NCBI RefSeq assembly: GCF_040931995.1
Contig: NZ_CP162412.1
Location: forward strand, 1,984,001 to 2,048,000
Direction of reading: 5' to 3'
Length of the DNA stretch: 64,000 nt
Origin: Pelagovum sp. HNIBRBA483
GTDB lineage: Bacteria; Pseudomonadota; Alphaproteobacteria; Rhodobacterales; Rhodobacteraceae
Positions 27,222 to 38,010 of this stretch are shown here, in pieces (within the stretch, counting starts at the first letter, position 1; every line of letters begins with the position of its first letter). The notes beneath the pieces were generated by a model. That model saw only the letters and a program-made list of their open reading frames with translations. It ran no database searches and had not been told where the DNA came from. The position numbers were made by a program, and so were the translations under genes.

Positions 27222-29293
27222 TAGTTCGCTCCCCCGGAGATCGTCACCCAGGTCAGAATAATTGCGATACCCAGCACCATGGCAAAGGCATAGTGGAAGA
27301 CGTAGCCGGACTGCGCGCGGCCAGCGATGCGTGTCAGGAACGGAATGATACCCATCGCGAGCCCGTTGATGCCGCCATCAATCACCGCACCGTCGCCACG
27401 CTTCCACAAGAAGCGGCCAAGCGCCTTTGCGGGACGCACAAAGATGAAGTCGTAAATCTCGTCAAAGTACCACTTGTTCAGCAGGAACAGGTACAGCGGC
27501 CGCTGATTTTCCGCGAGCTTCGCAGGCAGATCGGGGCGGCGGATATACATCTGGAAGGCCGTCAGGAAACCAATGACCATAGCGACAAACGGGGAGAGCT
27601 TCACCCATGTCGGGACATAATGCGCCTCATGGAGTACGGTATTCTCTGGCGCGATATAAATCGCGGCCTCACCCGGTTTGCTCTCCATGACATAGTGCAG
27701 CTCAGATGCCTTCGGGCTGCGCTTAGCAACGGTCTCGACCAGCTCATGCGCAGGCTCGCCGTATTTTCCACCGAAGAATTTAACCACCTCGTTGGTCTTG
27801 CCAAAGAAGCTGCCATACCAGATCGCCCCAGCGAAAATCGCGCCAAGCGCCAGCACACCCAACGGCACGATCATAACGGTCGGGCTTTCATGCGCATGGT
27901 CATGCGTATGCTTGTTGCCGCGTGGTTCGCCCCAGAACGTCAGGAACATCAGACGCCAAGAATAGAAAGACGTGAACAGCGCCGCGATGACGAGCATCCA
28001 ATAGGCATATCCACCCGCACTGCCGACAAACGCGCTCTCAATCACCGCGTCTTTTGAGGCAAATCCGGCAAAACCGATCCAACCTGTCAGCGGGATACCA
28101 ACGCCGGTAATCGCCAGCGTCCCGATCAGCATCGCCCAGAAGGTCAGCGGCAGCTTTTTCCGCAGGCCGCCATAGTTTCGCATATCTTGTTCGTGGTGCA
28201 TCCCGTGGATAACCGAACCGGCACCGAGGAACAGCATCGCCTTAAAGAACGCATGCGTCAGCAGGTGGAACATCGCCACCGAGTAAACGCCAACACCAGC
28301 TGCAACGAACATGTAGCCCAACTGCGAACAGGTCGAATATGCGATCACCCGCTTGATGTCGTTCTGCACAAGGCCAACAGTCGCCGCAAAGAACGCGGTC
28401 GTCGCACCGAGGAAGACGACGAATTGCTTCGCTTCCGGTGCAAATTCAAACAGCGGTGACATCCGGCAAACGAGGAACACACCCGCCGTCACCATCGTCG
28501 CCGCGTGGATGAGCGCCGAAACAGGCGTTGGGCCTTCCATCGCGTCAGGCAACCATGTGTGCAGGATCAACTGCGCCGATTTACCCATCGCACCGATGAA
28601 CAGCAGAACAGCCAGCAGGTTTGCTGCATTCCACTCTGCCCAAAGGAAGCTGATTTCAGTTTCAGCCAGCGCAGGTGCCGCTGCAAAGATATCTTCGAAG
28701 CGCACCGAGTCCGTCAGCATGAACAGCCCGAAAATCCCCAACGCAAAGCCGAAGTCACCAACACGGTTGACGACAAATGCCTTGATTGCCGCAGCATTGG
28801 CGCTCGGCTTGCGGAAGTAAAAGCCAATCAGCAGGTAGGAGGCAACACCCACACCTTCCCAGCCGAAGAACATCTGAATGAGGTTGTCAGATGTCACGAG
28901 CATCAGCATCGCAAAGGTGAAGAACGACAGATACGCAAAGAACCGCGGGCGATAGCTCTCGTCATCGGCAAAATTTTCGTCATGCGCCATGTAACCAAAG
29001 GAGTACAGGTGCACGAGCGCCGAAACCGTAGTGATCACGATCAACATGATCGCGGTCAAGCGGTCGAGGCGGATCGCCCAATCGGTGCTCAGCGTGCCAC
29101 TTTCGATCCAGCGCAGGATCTGAATCTGCTCCGTAACACCATCATGGCCAAGGAACACAATCCAGCTCAGGAGCGCTGCAAGGAACAGAAGCCCCGTCGT
29201 AATCCACTGCGCGGCTTTCTCGCCAGTGATCCGCCATCCAAAACCGGCAATCAAGGCTCCAACGAGCGGCGCGAAAAGAATAATCGTTTCCAT
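27221..29293 (-). CDS. nuoL: NADH-quinone oxidoreductase subunit L
   Basis: NuoL is the most distal proton-pumping subunit of complex I. The 690-residue protein has the antiporter core ([52 protein letters not shown]), a long hydrophilic loop rich in His and Glu at about 465-590, and a C-terminal part that should form the lateral helix bracing NuoM and NuoN. It follows nuoK closely. Confidence 0.97.
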   Translation of the reverse strand: METIILFAPLVGALIAGFGWRITGEKAAQWITTGLLFLAALLSWIVFLGHDGVTEQIQILRWIESGTLSTDWAIRLDRLTAIMLIVITTVSALVHLYSFGYMAHDENFADDESYRPRFFAYLSFFTFAMLMLVTSDNLIQMFFGWEGVGVASYLLIGFYFRKPSANAAAIKAFVVNRVGDFGFALGIFGLFMLTDSVRFEDIFAAAPALAETEISFLWAEWNAANLLAVLLFIGAMGKSAQLILHTWLPDAMEGPTPVSALIHAATMVTAGVFLVCRMSPLFEFAPEAKQFVVFLGATTAFFAATVGLVQNDIKRVIAYSTCSQLGYMFVAAGVGVYSVAMFHLLTHAFFKAMLFLGAGSVIHGMHHEQDMRNYGGLRKKLPLTFWAMLIGTLAITGVGIPLTGWIGFAGFASKDAVIESAFVGSAGGYAYWMLVIAALFTSFYSWRLMFLTFWGEPRGNKHTHDHAHESPTVMIVPLGVLALGAIFAGAIWYGSFFGKTNEVVKFFGGKYGEPAHELVETVAKRSPKASELHYVMESKPGEAAIYIAPENTVLHEAHYVPTWVKLSPFVAMVIGFLTAFQMYIRRPDLPAKLAENQRPLYLFLLNKWYFDEIYDFIFVRPAKALGRFLWKRGDGAVIDGGINGLAMGIIPFLTRIAGRAQSGYVFHYAFAMVLGIAIILTWVTISGGAN

Positions 29294-29299
29294 GGGTCG

Positions 29300-29605
29300 T
29301 TAGCCTTTCATCACGTTGACGTCTTCAACGTCGATGGTGCCGCGGTTGCGGAAGAAACAGACGAGGATCGCCAATCCAATCGCCGCCTCTGCCGCAGCAA
29401 CCGTCAACACGAACAGGGTGAACACCTGCCCGACGAGGTCGCCAAGGAACGAGGAGAAGGCAACGAAGTTGATGTTGACCGACAACAGGATCAGTTCGAT
29501 CGACATCAGCAAAATGATGATGTTTTTCCGGTTCAGAAAGAGCCCGAAGATCCCGATGACGAACAGCGCCGCCGCTACGGTAAGGTAATGTTCAATTCCG
29601 ATCAT
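29300..29605 (-). CDS. nuoK: NADH-quinone oxidoreductase subunit K
   Basis: NuoK is a small membrane subunit of complex I. The 101 residues form three hydrophobic helices with the conserved glutamates in [11 protein letters not shown] and [11 protein letters not shown], both needed in the family for proton transfer. It lies directly upstream of nuoL, after nuoJ. Confidence 0.97.
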   Translation of the reverse strand: MIGIEHYLTVAAALFVIGIFGLFLNRKNIIILLMSIELILLSVNINFVAFSSFLGDLVGQVFTLFVLTVAAAEAAIGLAILVCFFRNRGTIDVEDVNVMKG

Positions 29606-29645
29606 ATCGTCTGTCCCAGCGTCTTTTGTGTCGCGGTCGTATTGT

Positions 29646-30254
29646 TTAGAGGCCCTGCCCCGGTTTCACGTCTTTCAGCTCCATAGCCTTGGCCGGATCG
29701 CGGTACATCTGGGCAAGGATATCCTGCCGCTTGATGTCCTGACGGTGCCGCAAGGTCAGCACAATCGCCCCGATCATCGCCACCAGCAGGATCAAACCCG
29801 ACAGCTGGAAGAGCATGAAGTATTTGTCATAAAGGAGCGTTCCCAGCCCCGCCGTATTCTGGATGCCACCGTCAACGGGTGCCGCCAAACGTGTCTCGAT
29901 GCCATCCGAATAGCCCCATGCCCCGAACGCGAGCGCCAGCTGCATCAGAATGATCACCCCGATCAACAGCGCCAGCGGCATGTATTTCGTCATCTCGGCT
30001 TTCAGCTCAGCGAAATCGACGTCGAGCATCATCACCACAAAGAGGAAGAGCACCGCCACCGCGCCGACATAGACGATCATCAGCAGCATGGCGACGAACT
30101 CAGCGCCGAGCAGGATGAACAAGCCCGCTGATGACAGGAAGGCAAGGATCAGCCACAGCACCGAATGCACAGGGTTGCGGCTCACCACGGTGAACAACCC
30201 GCCTACCAAAGTGCTCAGCGCAAATACATAAAAGATGAAATCGGCTACGGTCAT
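29646..30254 (-). CDS. nuoJ: NADH-quinone oxidoreductase subunit J
   Basis: NuoJ is a five-helix membrane subunit of complex I. The 202-residue sequence has the conserved [13 protein letters not shown] and [26 protein letters not shown] region, which includes the pi-bulge helix of the family. Its start overlaps the carboxymuconolactone-decarboxylase-like gene by 4 bases, which places that extra gene firmly in the operon. Confidence 0.96.
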   Translation of the reverse strand: MTVADFIFYVFALSTLVGGLFTVVSRNPVHSVLWLILAFLSSAGLFILLGAEFVAMLLMIVYVGAVAVLFLFVVMMLDVDFAELKAEMTKYMPLALLIGVIILMQLALAFGAWGYSDGIETRLAAPVDGGIQNTAGLGTLLYDKYFMLFQLSGLILLVAMIGAIVLTLRHRQDIKRQDILAQMYRDPAKAMELKDVKPGQGL

Positions 30255-30652
30255 TGGTCCTCGTCCTCTTCCATGACCTCATTGGCGAGTTCCATCGCCT
30301 TGGTCATCGCCGGAATACCGCCAAACATACCCATCTGCGCGATGGTCTCGGCAATCTCTTGTTTCGTGGCCCCTGCCTCGCGGGCATGGCGCACGGTAAT
30401 GCGGATCTGCGCTTCCGCCTGCGCACCCAGCACCGTCAGTCCCGCCAGTGTCAGCAACAGCCGTGTTTTGGCGTCCAACCCTTCGGGGTTGAACGTCTTG
30501 CCCATGACAGACTCCATCATGTCCTTAGGCATCGTCGGCCACATCGCTTCGAATCCTTTGGGCGTGAAGGATTCCAGCGCCGGATTGAGCGCCTTCGCCC
30601 AGTCCTGCCCTGCCTTCATCATGGCCTCAAAAGGGTTCGTCGGGTTGCTCAT
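30251..30652 (-). CDS. Carboxymuconolactone decarboxylase-like protein inside the nuo operon
   Basis: The 133-residue protein matches the CMD/AhpD-like fold ([41 protein letters not shown]). AhpD-type members have a CxxC pair, but this protein has no cysteine at all, so thiol peroxidase chemistry is excluded. It overlaps nuoI and nuoJ by 4 bases each. An extra reading frame at this position is known from rhodobacterial nuo clusters. A role in complex I assembly is possible but not shown. Confidence 0.88.
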   Translation of the reverse strand: MSNPTNPFEAMMKAGQDWAKALNPALESFTPKGFEAMWPTMPKDMMESVMGKTFNPEGLDAKTRLLLTLAGLTVLGAQAEAQIRITVRHAREAGATKQEIAETIAQMGMFGGIPAMTKAMELANEVMEEDEDQ

Positions 30653-31143
30653 CGGTACGGTGCGTCCACTTCAAGGTTACGCGCAATCTCTGCTTCCCAA
30701 CGTTCACCGTTAGCCAGCAGCTTGTCCTTGTCGTAGTAAAGCTCCTCGCGCGTCTCGGTCGAAAACTCGAAGTTCGGCCCTTCAACAATCGCATCCACCG
30801 GACATGCTTCCTGACAGAAACCGCAGTAGATGCACTTCGTCATATCGATGTCGTAGCGCGTTGTCCGGCGGCTGCCATCCTCACGCGGTTCAGCATCGAT
30901 GGTGATCGCCTGCGCGGGGCAAACCGCTTCGCACAGCTTACAGGCGATACAACGCTCTTCACCATTCGGATAACGGCGCAGCGCATGCTCACCACGGAAA
31001 CGCGGGCTCAGCGGTCCCTTTTCATGCGGGTAGTTCAGCGTGGCCTTCGGTGCAAAGAAGTATTTGAACCCCAGCCTAAAGCCCGCAATGAAATCAGCGA
31101 GAAGGAAGTATTTGGCCGCACGGCCATAGTCGATCTGCGTCAT
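30649..31143 (-). CDS. nuoI: NADH-quinone oxidoreductase subunit I
   Basis: NuoI carries two [4Fe-4S] clusters (N6a, N6b) that pass electrons towards NuoB. The 164-residue protein has both ferredoxin motifs, [12 protein letters not shown] and [12 protein letters not shown], with the connecting YDIDMTK segment. It sits 3 bases after nuoH and overlaps the CMD-like gene. Confidence 0.97.
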   Translation of the reverse strand: MTQIDYGRAAKYFLLADFIAGFRLGFKYFFAPKATLNYPHEKGPLSPRFRGEHALRRYPNGEERCIACKLCEAVCPAQAITIDAEPREDGSRRTTRYDIDMTKCIYCGFCQEACPVDAIVEGPNFEFSTETREELYYDKDKLLANGERWEAEIARNLEVDAPYR

Positions 31144-31146
31144 CTA

Positions 31147-32187
31147 TCAGCCTCCGATCGTCCAGCGTGCCCAAAAGCCGCCGAGAACTTCAAATTTCGC
31201 AAGGAACGCCACGATCACGACCCATGCCAGCGACATCGGCAGGAAGACTTTCCAGCCAAGGCGCATCAACTGGTCGTAGCGGTAGCGCGGGGTGATCGCC
31301 TTCACCATCGCGAAGATGAAGAAGCAGAACACCATTTTCAGGATCATCCAGATCACGCCATCTGGAAGGCCCGGAATGGGCGACAGCCAGCCGCCAAGGA
31401 ACAGCAGCGACACCAGCGCGCACATCAGCACAACAGCGGTCAATTCACCGATCATGAACAACAGGAACGGCGTAGAGGAATATTCCACTTGGTAGCCAGC
31501 AACCAATTCCGATTCCGCTTCCGGAAGGTCAAACGGCGGGCGGTTCGTTTCGGCCAGCGCCGAAATGAAGAACAGGAACAGCATCGGGAAATGCGCAACC
31601 CAGTACCAGTTAAACAGGCCCGCATTACCGTCCTGCGCATTGACGATATCGCCAAAATTCATCGAGCCAGTGGAGATAATCACACCAATGATGATCAGGC
31701 CGATCGACACTTCATAAGAGATCATCTGCGCCGCTGAGCGTAGCGAGCCGAGGAACGGGTATTTCGAGTTCGACGCCCAGCCCCCCATAATGACGCCATA
31801 AACCTCCAAAGAGGAAATCGCGAAGACATAGAGGATCGCCACGTTGATATCCGCCAGCACCCAACCGTCATTGAACGGGATCACCGCCCAAGCGATCAGC
31901 GCCAGAACGAAGGAGATCATCGGCGCGAGGAAGAACACTGTCTTATCCGCACCCGCAGGAACGACGATCTCCTTGAACACATATTTCAGAAGGTCAGCAA
32001 ACGACTGCAACAAGCCAAACGGGCCAACCACGTTCGGACCACGGCGCATCTGCACAGCAGCCCAGACCTTGCGGTCGGCATACATCAGGAACGCCAACGC
32101 CCCCAACAAAGGCAGGATCAGCAACAGGATCTGACCCAGAGTCAGCAGCACGATCCCGAGATTTGTCGTGGTGAAAAACTCTACCAT
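31147..32187 (-). CDS. nuoH: NADH-quinone oxidoreductase subunit H
   Basis: NuoH is the membrane subunit that forms the quinone chamber entrance of complex I. The 346-residue protein has many hydrophobic helices and the conserved loops [14 protein letters not shown]-type ([17 protein letters not shown]), [21 protein letters not shown] and [11 protein letters not shown] chose ATG 32187 (MVEFF) with GAGGGAA upstream rather than 32226. It follows the small lipoprotein gene by 10 bases. Confidence 0.97.
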   Translation of the reverse strand: MVEFFTTTNLGIVLLTLGQILLLILPLLGALAFLMYADRKVWAAVQMRRGPNVVGPFGLLQSFADLLKYVFKEIVVPAGADKTVFFLAPMISFVLALIAWAVIPFNDGWVLADINVAILYVFAISSLEVYGVIMGGWASNSKYPFLGSLRSAAQMISYEVSIGLIIIGVIISTGSMNFGDIVNAQDGNAGLFNWYWVAHFPMLFLFFISALAETNRPPFDLPEAESELVAGYQVEYSSTPFLLFMIGELTAVVLMCALVSLLFLGGWLSPIPGLPDGVIWMILKMVFCFFIFAMVKAITPRYRYDQLMRLGWKVFLPMSLAWVVIVAFLAKFEVLGGFWARWTIGG

Positions 32188-32197
32188 GTTCGTTCCC

Positions 32198-32590
32198 TCA
32201 TATCGTCGGCACGCCTGTGGCCGCACAATCGGCCACTGTCACCTCGGCGTCTATTGTCTTGAGCCCGCGCGGCAGCGCCGGCGAGATGGTGTAAACAGCA
32301 TCCGCTGACCATATGCCAGCCTCTTGCGCCACATTCGTGCGCACATGACGGGCAAATCCGTAACCGCGGATCAGCGTGTATTGGGCCGCCGCGCATTCCG
32401 CGTAGCGGGCCACGTCCTCTGCGTTGCGCGCGCCGCGCATCGCCACCTTGAAATTGACCAAATCCCCATCCATCAGCCGCGTCTCGACCCCCTCGTAAGA
32501 GGGGTCGAACGCTGCCCGCGCGGCGGTATCCGGCGCCTGTGACGCCGCACACCCCGCGAGGGCTAAAAGCGATATGAGGACGAGCCGCAA
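32198..32590 (-). CDS. Small predicted lipoprotein between nuoG and nuoH
   Basis: The 130-residue protein has a short signal sequence with a lipobox (LALAGC, Cys14). The rest is soluble and has a second and third Cys (YAECAAA, VADCAAT) that could form a disulphide in the periplasm. I do not recognise a named domain. It is tightly placed between nuoG (5 bases) and nuoH, so it is co-expressed with complex I. A link to the enzyme is only inferred from position. Confidence 0.8.
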   Translation of the reverse strand: MRLVLISLLALAGCAASQAPDTAARAAFDPSYEGVETRLMDGDLVNFKVAMRGARNAEDVARYAECAAAQYTLIRGYGFARHVRTNVAQEAGIWSADAVYTISPALPRGLKTIDAEVTVADCAATGVPTI

Positions 32591-32595
32591 TCAAA

Positions 32596-34614
32596 TCACT
32601 CCGCCGCGATCTTTGCTGAGGCGCGCGCTTTGGCATTGGCCGAAAGTTCAGCCATCAATTGGCTGGCCCGCGCGATCGGGTTGGTCATGTAGAAGTCGCT
32701 CACCGCGTTGCGGAAGTCCGCCTTGCCAAGCTTCTTCGCCGGCAGCGGCGTCCATTCATTCTCCGGTACGGTGTCGATCTCAGCCAGATGCGGCACGGCT
32801 GCGACCAGAGCCTGACGCAGCTGCGCAAGGCTGTCATACGGCAGCGTCTCGCCCAGTTCGGCAGAAAGCGCCCGCAGGATCGCCCAGTTTTCTTTGGCGT
32901 CACCCGGCGCAAAGCCCGCACGCATCGCTAATTGCGGGCGGCCTTCGGTGTTCACGAACAGGCCGTTTTCCTCGGTGTAGGCGGCACCCGGCAGGATGAT
33001 ATCCGCACGGTGCGCACCACGGTCGCCATGGCTACCCTGATAGATGACGAATGCACCGTCAGCGATCTCAACTTCATCAGCACCGAGGTTATAGATCACC
33101 TCCGCACCCTCAATGGCAGCATCCATGCCACCTGCAGTCACAGCTCCCACATCCATCGCACCAACGCGGCCAGCAGCCGTGTGCAGCACCATCAGTTTGG
33201 AGCCGGATGCTTCAGCCAGCGCCATTGCCTCGGCCAGAACAGCTTCACCATCGGCCTCACGCAGCGCGCCCTGCCCCACGATCACCACGCTATCAGCGCC
33301 CTCGGCGTCCTTGGCGAGCGACGATTTCGCGCGGGCCAATTCATCACGTCCCGTGCCGAAATGTGCATAATCATATGTCAGATCAACAGCTTCGCCGATC
33401 AGGCCAACCTGCGCACCAGCGAGCCATGCCTTGCGGATACGCGCATTCAGAACCGGCGCCTCAGTGCGCGGGTTGGTTCCCACCAGCATCACAAACTTGG
33501 CGCTATCAATGTCTTCGATCGCTGCAGTGCCGACATAGGCCGAGCGATTTCCGGCAGGCAACTTCGCGCCGTCCGTCCGGCACTCAACGCGCCCACCCAT
33601 GCCTTCGATCATCTGCTTGAGCGCAAACGCCGCTTCGACAGGCGCCAAATCACCCACGAGGCCAGCAACAGCCTTACCTTTCATCGCGGCGGCGGCAGCT
33701 GCAAGCGCCTCCCCCCAGCTCGCCTTGCGCAGCTTGCCGTTCTCACGAATGTAGGGTGTATCCAAACGCTGGCGCCGCAGTCCGTCCCAAACAAAGCGCG
33801 TCTTGTCGGAAATCCATTCCTCGTTCACGCCGTCATGGTTGCGCGGCAGGAAGCGCATCACTTCGCGCCCCTTCGTGTCCACACGAATGTTCGAGCCAAG
33901 CGCGTCCATCACGTCGATGGATTCGGTCTTGGTCAGCTCCCACGGACGCGCTGTAAATGCGTAGGGTTTCGATACCAGCGCACCGACGGGGCACAGATCA
34001 ATGATGTTGCCCTGCATGTTGCTTTCGAGCGTCTCACCCAGATAGCTGGTGATCTCCGCATCCTCGCCACGGCCCGTTTGGCCCATCTGGCTAATGCCAG
34101 CGACCTCGGTGGTGAAGCGCACGCAACGTGTGCAGGAAATGCAGCGGGTCATATGGGTTTCAACGAGCGGCCCAAGATCGAGATCTTCCGTCGCCCGCTT
34201 CGGCTCGCGGAAACGGCTAAAGTCGACGCCATAGGCCATCGCCTGATCTTGCAGGTCACACTCGCCACCCTGATCGCAGATCGGGCAATCCAGCGGGTGG
34301 TTGATCAGCAGAAATTCCATCACGCCTTCGCGCGCCTTCTTCACCATCGGCGAATTGGTCTTCACGACGGGCGGCTGCCCCTCAGGACCAGGCCGCAAAT
34401 CACGCACCTGCATGGCGCAGCTGGCGGCGGGCTTCGGCGGGCCGCCAACAACTTCAACAAGGCACATGCGGCAGTTACCGGCAATCGACAGCCGCTCATG
34501 ATAGCAGAAGCGGGGCACTTCGATTCCCGCCTGTTCACAGGCCTGAATCAGGGTCATGCTCCCTGGTACTTCCAGCTCGTTTCCATCGATGATGATTTTG
34601 CGCAGATCAGACAT
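32596..34614 (-). CDS. nuoG: NADH-quinone oxidoreductase subunit G
   Basis: NuoG is the large iron-sulphur subunit of the peripheral arm of complex I. The 672-residue protein has the [2Fe-2S] site ([15 protein letters not shown]), the [17 protein letters not shown] motif, [4Fe-4S] motifs [10 protein letters not shown] and IDLCPVGAL, and a molybdopterin-oxidoreductase-like C-terminal domain that has no cofactor in this family. The start at 34614 (MSDLRKI) fits homologues better than 34668. Confidence 0.96.
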   Translation of the reverse strand: MSDLRKIIIDGNELEVPGSMTLIQACEQAGIEVPRFCYHERLSIAGNCRMCLVEVVGGPPKPAASCAMQVRDLRPGPEGQPPVVKTNSPMVKKAREGVMEFLLINHPLDCPICDQGGECDLQDQAMAYGVDFSRFREPKRATEDLDLGPLVETHMTRCISCTRCVRFTTEVAGISQMGQTGRGEDAEITSYLGETLESNMQGNIIDLCPVGALVSKPYAFTARPWELTKTESIDVMDALGSNIRVDTKGREVMRFLPRNHDGVNEEWISDKTRFVWDGLRRQRLDTPYIRENGKLRKASWGEALAAAAAAMKGKAVAGLVGDLAPVEAAFALKQMIEGMGGRVECRTDGAKLPAGNRSAYVGTAAIEDIDSAKFVMLVGTNPRTEAPVLNARIRKAWLAGAQVGLIGEAVDLTYDYAHFGTGRDELARAKSSLAKDAEGADSVVIVGQGALREADGEAVLAEAMALAEASGSKLMVLHTAAGRVGAMDVGAVTAGGMDAAIEGAEVIYNLGADEVEIADGAFVIYQGSHGDRGAHRADIILPGAAYTEENGLFVNTEGRPQLAMRAGFAPGDAKENWAILRALSAELGETLPYDSLAQLRQALVAAVPHLAEIDTVPENEWTPLPAKKLGKADFRNAVSDFYMTNPIARASQLMAELSANAKARASAKIAAE

Positions 34615-34769
34615 GGCCAGCCTATCGTTCCCGTTTGCATGACCTGCGTCAGCCGCTTGGGACATCACAGGTCGTTTGCAGTCGGGGCCTTCTAACGTGC
34701 TAACGCGCCCGATGAAAGGCGCTTCATGCCCAAATTAGCAGGAAATTTTGCCTCCGAGGCCAATCATTT

Positions 34770-35216
34770 TCAGCGCAACAAGCGTCCAATCTGACTTTCA
34801 GCCGCGATCTCACGCGCGCCAACCGCACAATGGCTCGCAACATCACCCGGAATTGCGCCCAAATCGGCAAGCCGCGCGCGGGCGACCTCCTCCAATGCAT
34901 CCTTCTGCACATCGTCAGCGATGAACGCCGAAACCTCTTCCTTGGAATAGCCCATTTGCCGCGCCTTCTGCTCCAGTTCGGCAAGATAAAACACACCGCG
35001 CACAATCCGCGCGCGGATATCGGGGCACACTTCAGAAATTTCGTAGGCGATTCCCGTCGCGATCAAACCTTCCCTGATTTCAAACACTTGCGAGAGCGGC
35101 TTCTTCCCGCTCTCGACGGTCTGCGCGACAGCCACCATAGGCAATGCAGCGATTGCAACCGCCATACCAGCGCCCGCGACGGCCCTCAAATTTGTGATGT
35201 TATGATGCCTGCTCAT
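34770..35216 (-). CDS. DUF5333 domain-containing exported protein in the nuo operon
   Basis: The 148-residue protein has an N-terminal signal peptide (GMAVAIAALPMVAVAQ) and a mature helical part with two cysteines (SEVCPDIRARIV, ASHCAVGAREI). It matches DUF5333, a family found near nuo genes in Rhodobacteraceae. The start at 35216 (MSRHHN) is used; the frame extends further upstream through a terminator-like hairpin and is not coding there. It is 155 bases ahead of nuoG. Function unknown. Confidence 0.83.
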   Translation of the reverse strand: MSRHHNITNLRAVAGAGMAVAIAALPMVAVAQTVESGKKPLSQVFEIREGLIATGIAYEISEVCPDIRARIVRGVFYLAELEQKARQMGYSKEEVSAFIADDVQKDALEEVARARLADLGAIPGDVASHCAVGAREIAAESQIGRLLR

Positions 35217-35283
35217 GGAGCGAATGTCGGTCTTTGCCGTTTGATATTCAATATCCTTGTGCGAAAACCCTACCCCAAATGCA

Positions 35284-35312
35284 AAACGCCCCTGTCTGGG
35301 ACAAGGGCGTTT
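35284..35312 (-). terminator. Terminator-like hairpin inside the nuo operon, after nuoF
   Basis: On the minus strand AAACGCCCTTGTC and GACAGGGGCGTTT-type arms form a 13-bp stem with one mismatch and a 2-4 base loop, followed by TTTTGC. It begins 20 bases after the nuoF stop. It could end part of the transcription, giving less of the downstream genes, or stabilise the 3' end of the upstream message. Confidence 0.6.
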
Positions 35313-35331
35313 CATACAGCATTCCCGAAGA

Positions 35332-36612
35332 TCACTCGGCGGCGAGCGCCTTGCCTTTGATCCGGTCTTCGATCTCGTCGCGGAAATTGCGGATAAGGCC
35401 CTGAATAGGCCACGCCGCCGCATCACCCAGCGCACAGATCGTATGGCCTTCAACCTGCTTGGTCACGTCGAACAGCATGTCGATCTCCTCAACCGATGCA
35501 TTGCCCTGCACCAAGCGCTCCATGACACGCATCATCCAGCCGGTGCCTTCACGGCAAGGGGTGCACTGGCCGCAGCTTTCATGCTTGTAGAATTTCGAAA
35601 GCCGCCAGATCGCCTTGATGATATCGACAGAGTTGTCCATCACGATCACCGCAGCGGTGCCAAGGCCGGAGCCAAGCTCACCCCGCAGGTAATCGAAATC
35701 CATGATCGCGTCTTTCATCTTCTCACCGCGCACGCACGGCACAGAAGACCCACCCGGGATAACCGCTTTCAGATTGTCCCATCCACCACGGATGCCACCG
35801 CAATGCTTCTCGATCAATTCCTCAAACGTGATCGACATCTCTTCTTCGACGACACATGGATTGTTCACATGACCCGAGATCGCAAACAGCTTGGTGCCCG
35901 CGTTATTTGCACGCCCAAATCCCGAGAACCAGCTCGCCCCACGGCGCAGGATCGTCGGCACAACAGCAATTGATTCCACGTTGTTCACCGTGGTCGGGCA
36001 CCCATAAAGGCCAGCGCCCGCAGGGAACGGCGGCTTCATCCGCGGCATGCCTTTCTTGCCTTCAAGGCTTTCAAGCAGCGCGGTTTCCTCACCACAGATG
36101 TAAGCACCGGCACCGTGATGCAGGTAGAGGTCAAAATCCCAGCCCGATCCGGCAGCATTCTTGCCCACAAGGCCCGCGTCATAGGCCTCGTCGATCGCCG
36201 CCTGAAGCGCTTCGCGCTCACGAATGTATTCGCCACGAATATAAATGTAGCAGGCATGCGCATTCATCGCGAAGCTGGCAATCAGGCAGCCTTCGATCAG
36301 CGTATGTGGGTCATGGCGCATGATCTCGCGGTCTTTACAGGTGCCCGGCTCGGATTCGTCGGCGTTCACTACCAGATAGGACGGACGCCCATCGCTTTCC
36401 TTCGGCATGAAAGACCACTTTAGGCCTGTCGGGAAGCCCGCACCACCACGGCCGCGCAGACCGGATGCTTTCATCTCGTCGATGATCCAGTCGCGGCCTT
36501 TCTTGATGATCGCGCCAGTGCCATCCCAATGCCCACGCGCCTGCGCGCCTTTCAGCGTGCGCTCATGCATACCGTAGATATTGGTAAAAATCCGGTCCTG
36601 ATCCTTGAGCAT
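35332..36612 (-). CDS. nuoF: NADH-quinone oxidoreductase subunit F
   Basis: NuoF binds FMN, NADH and one [4Fe-4S] cluster and is the electron entry point of complex I. The 426-residue protein has the [16 protein letters not shown] nucleotide-binding motif, [13 protein letters not shown], and [15 protein letters not shown] for the cluster. ATG 36612 (MLKDQDRIF) with AAGG upstream was chosen over 36654. A terminator-like hairpin lies downstream. Confidence 0.97.
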   Translation of the reverse strand: MLKDQDRIFTNIYGMHERTLKGAQARGHWDGTGAIIKKGRDWIIDEMKASGLRGRGGAGFPTGLKWSFMPKESDGRPSYLVVNADESEPGTCKDREIMRHDPHTLIEGCLIASFAMNAHACYIYIRGEYIREREALQAAIDEAYDAGLVGKNAAGSGWDFDLYLHHGAGAYICGEETALLESLEGKKGMPRMKPPFPAGAGLYGCPTTVNNVESIAVVPTILRRGASWFSGFGRANNAGTKLFAISGHVNNPCVVEEEMSITFEELIEKHCGGIRGGWDNLKAVIPGGSSVPCVRGEKMKDAIMDFDYLRGELGSGLGTAAVIVMDNSVDIIKAIWRLSKFYKHESCGQCTPCREGTGWMMRVMERLVQGNASVEEIDMLFDVTKQVEGHTICALGDAAAWPIQGLIRNFRDEIEDRIKGKALAAE

Positions 36613-36616
36613 GGCC

Positions 36617-36841
36617 TTACCCTTTGTCCTTCTGACGCTTCCGCCAGATGTCATATGTCATCCACAACGCCCAGCCAAAACCGGCCAGAGCCATCAGATC
36701 AAAGAGCGCCCGTACCCGTCCGGACAAGCCCAACTCCGATCCTGCATAAATAGCGACAATCCAGAAGATCCCCGTTCCAGCCATCAGCAGCGCCGCGCGC
36801 CGCCCAGCCTGTGCCAGTTCCTGATCTCTGTTCTGCGCCAT
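36617..36841 (-). CDS. DUF5337 small membrane protein in the nuo operon
   Basis: The 74-residue protein has two predicted membrane helices ([17 protein letters not shown] and [19 protein letters not shown]) and a basic C-terminus. It matches DUF5337, a short family present between nuoE and nuoF in Rhodobacteraceae. It ends 4 bases before nuoF. An assembly or accessory role is inferred only from position. Confidence 0.85.
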   Translation of the reverse strand: MAQNRDQELAQAGRRAALLMAGTGIFWIVAIYAGSELGLSGRVRALFDLMALAGFGWALWMTYDIWRKRQKDKG

Positions 36842-36884
36842 CCTCGTTTTCCGCCCCCGCCCTCCGGCGACGGCTACTCCTTAA

Positions 36885-37931
36885 TTACTTACCGCCAGCC
36901 AGCGCAGCGGCCTGATCAACCCAGCCATCACGCTCAATGCGCCCGCGTGCTTTGGCGGCATCGTCAACCCATGCAACCTCCGCCGGCGACCACTTTGCAA
37001 TCTGGTCGTAATGAAAAATGCCCAACCCGTTGAGCGTCTCTTCCATCTTCGGTCCCAATCCGGTGATCTTTTTCAGATCGTCCGCGCCCGCCTTACGCGC
37101 CGCTTTCAGGACACGGGGCTTTTTCGCAGCCACCTTCGCTTCATCAGCTGTCTCAACTGGCGCTTTGGCGGCCTTCGGTGCCGCAGCTTTCTTCGCTACC
37201 GGCTTCTTGGCTGTCGCTTTGCTCTTGTCCAGCCACGGTGTCAGTATTGGCACTTCGGTGCCGTCAATCCGCTTGACGGTATCGCCAATGTCCTTTGCCA
37301 ACTGGGCCGATGCGTTGAACTGCTGCCGCCCGCTTTCATGATCCGTCAGGCTGGTCAGCCCCTTCAACGGCTCCGCTGCATAGCGTCCGTTCTGCGGGCC
37401 GGGCGTCGGCACCTTGCCAGCGGCCAGTTCATCGAGGATTTCGGCAAACCGTTCCGCTGTCAGATCCTCGTAGTAATCCTTGCCGATTTGCACCATCGGC
37501 GCGTTCGAACAAGCGCCAAGGCACTCGACCTCTTCCCAGCTGAACTTCCCATCAGCCGAAACGACATGCGCCTTATCAGCGATCTTTTCCTTGCACACAG
37601 CGATCAAATCTTCCGCGCCGCAAATCATGCAGGACAGCGTCCCGCAGACCTGCACATGCGCCACGCTGCCCACCGGCTGAAGCTGGAACATGAAGTAGAA
37701 AGAAGCCACTTCCAGCGCACGAATGTAGGCCAAGCCCAACATATCCGCGACCGCTTCGATAGCAGGGCGGCTCAACCAGCCCTCCTGCTCCTGCGCCCGC
37801 CACAGGAGCGGAATAATCGCAGAGGCTTGGCGGCCTTCTGGGTACTTCGTGATCTGCGCCTCAGCCCATTTCTGGTTCTCGGGCGTAAAGGCAAAGCTCT
37901 CGGGCTGTTCATGATAGAGACGACGAAGCAT
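36885..37931 (-). CDS. nuoE: NADH-quinone oxidoreductase subunit E with C-terminal extension
   Basis: NuoE carries a [2Fe-2S] cluster (N1a) beside NuoF. Residues 1 to about 200 are the standard subunit, with [15 protein letters not shown] and [15 protein letters not shown] holding the cluster cysteines. The protein is 348 residues, far longer than the usual ~170-240. The extension has an Ala/Lys/Pro-rich linker ([15 protein letters not shown]) and a terminal domain [29 protein letters not shown] that resembles a helix-hairpin-helix module. Long NuoE forms occur in Rhodobacterales; the role of the added domain is unknown. Confidence 0.95.
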   Translation of the reverse strand: MLRRLYHEQPESFAFTPENQKWAEAQITKYPEGRQASAIIPLLWRAQEQEGWLSRPAIEAVADMLGLAYIRALEVASFYFMFQLQPVGSVAHVQVCGTLSCMICGAEDLIAVCKEKIADKAHVVSADGKFSWEEVECLGACSNAPMVQIGKDYYEDLTAERFAEILDELAAGKVPTPGPQNGRYAAEPLKGLTSLTDHESGRQQFNASAQLAKDIGDTVKRIDGTEVPILTPWLDKSKATAKKPVAKKAAAPKAAKAPVETADEAKVAAKKPRVLKAARKAGADDLKKITGLGPKMEETLNGLGIFHYDQIAKWSPAEVAWVDDAAKARGRIERDGWVDQAAALAGGK

Positions 37932-38010
37932 CAGATCGAACCTTTGGTCTGTGCCAGCCGCCCATGGCAGCCAGCGAAAGTATAATCACATATTTCGGTA
38001 TCCAATCGGA

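Noticed and set aside
32932-34695. A 587-codon plus-strand frame opposite nuoG
   Set aside because: Antisense to nuoG, which shows all its iron-sulphur motifs. No ribosome-binding site or family motif in the plus-strand frame.
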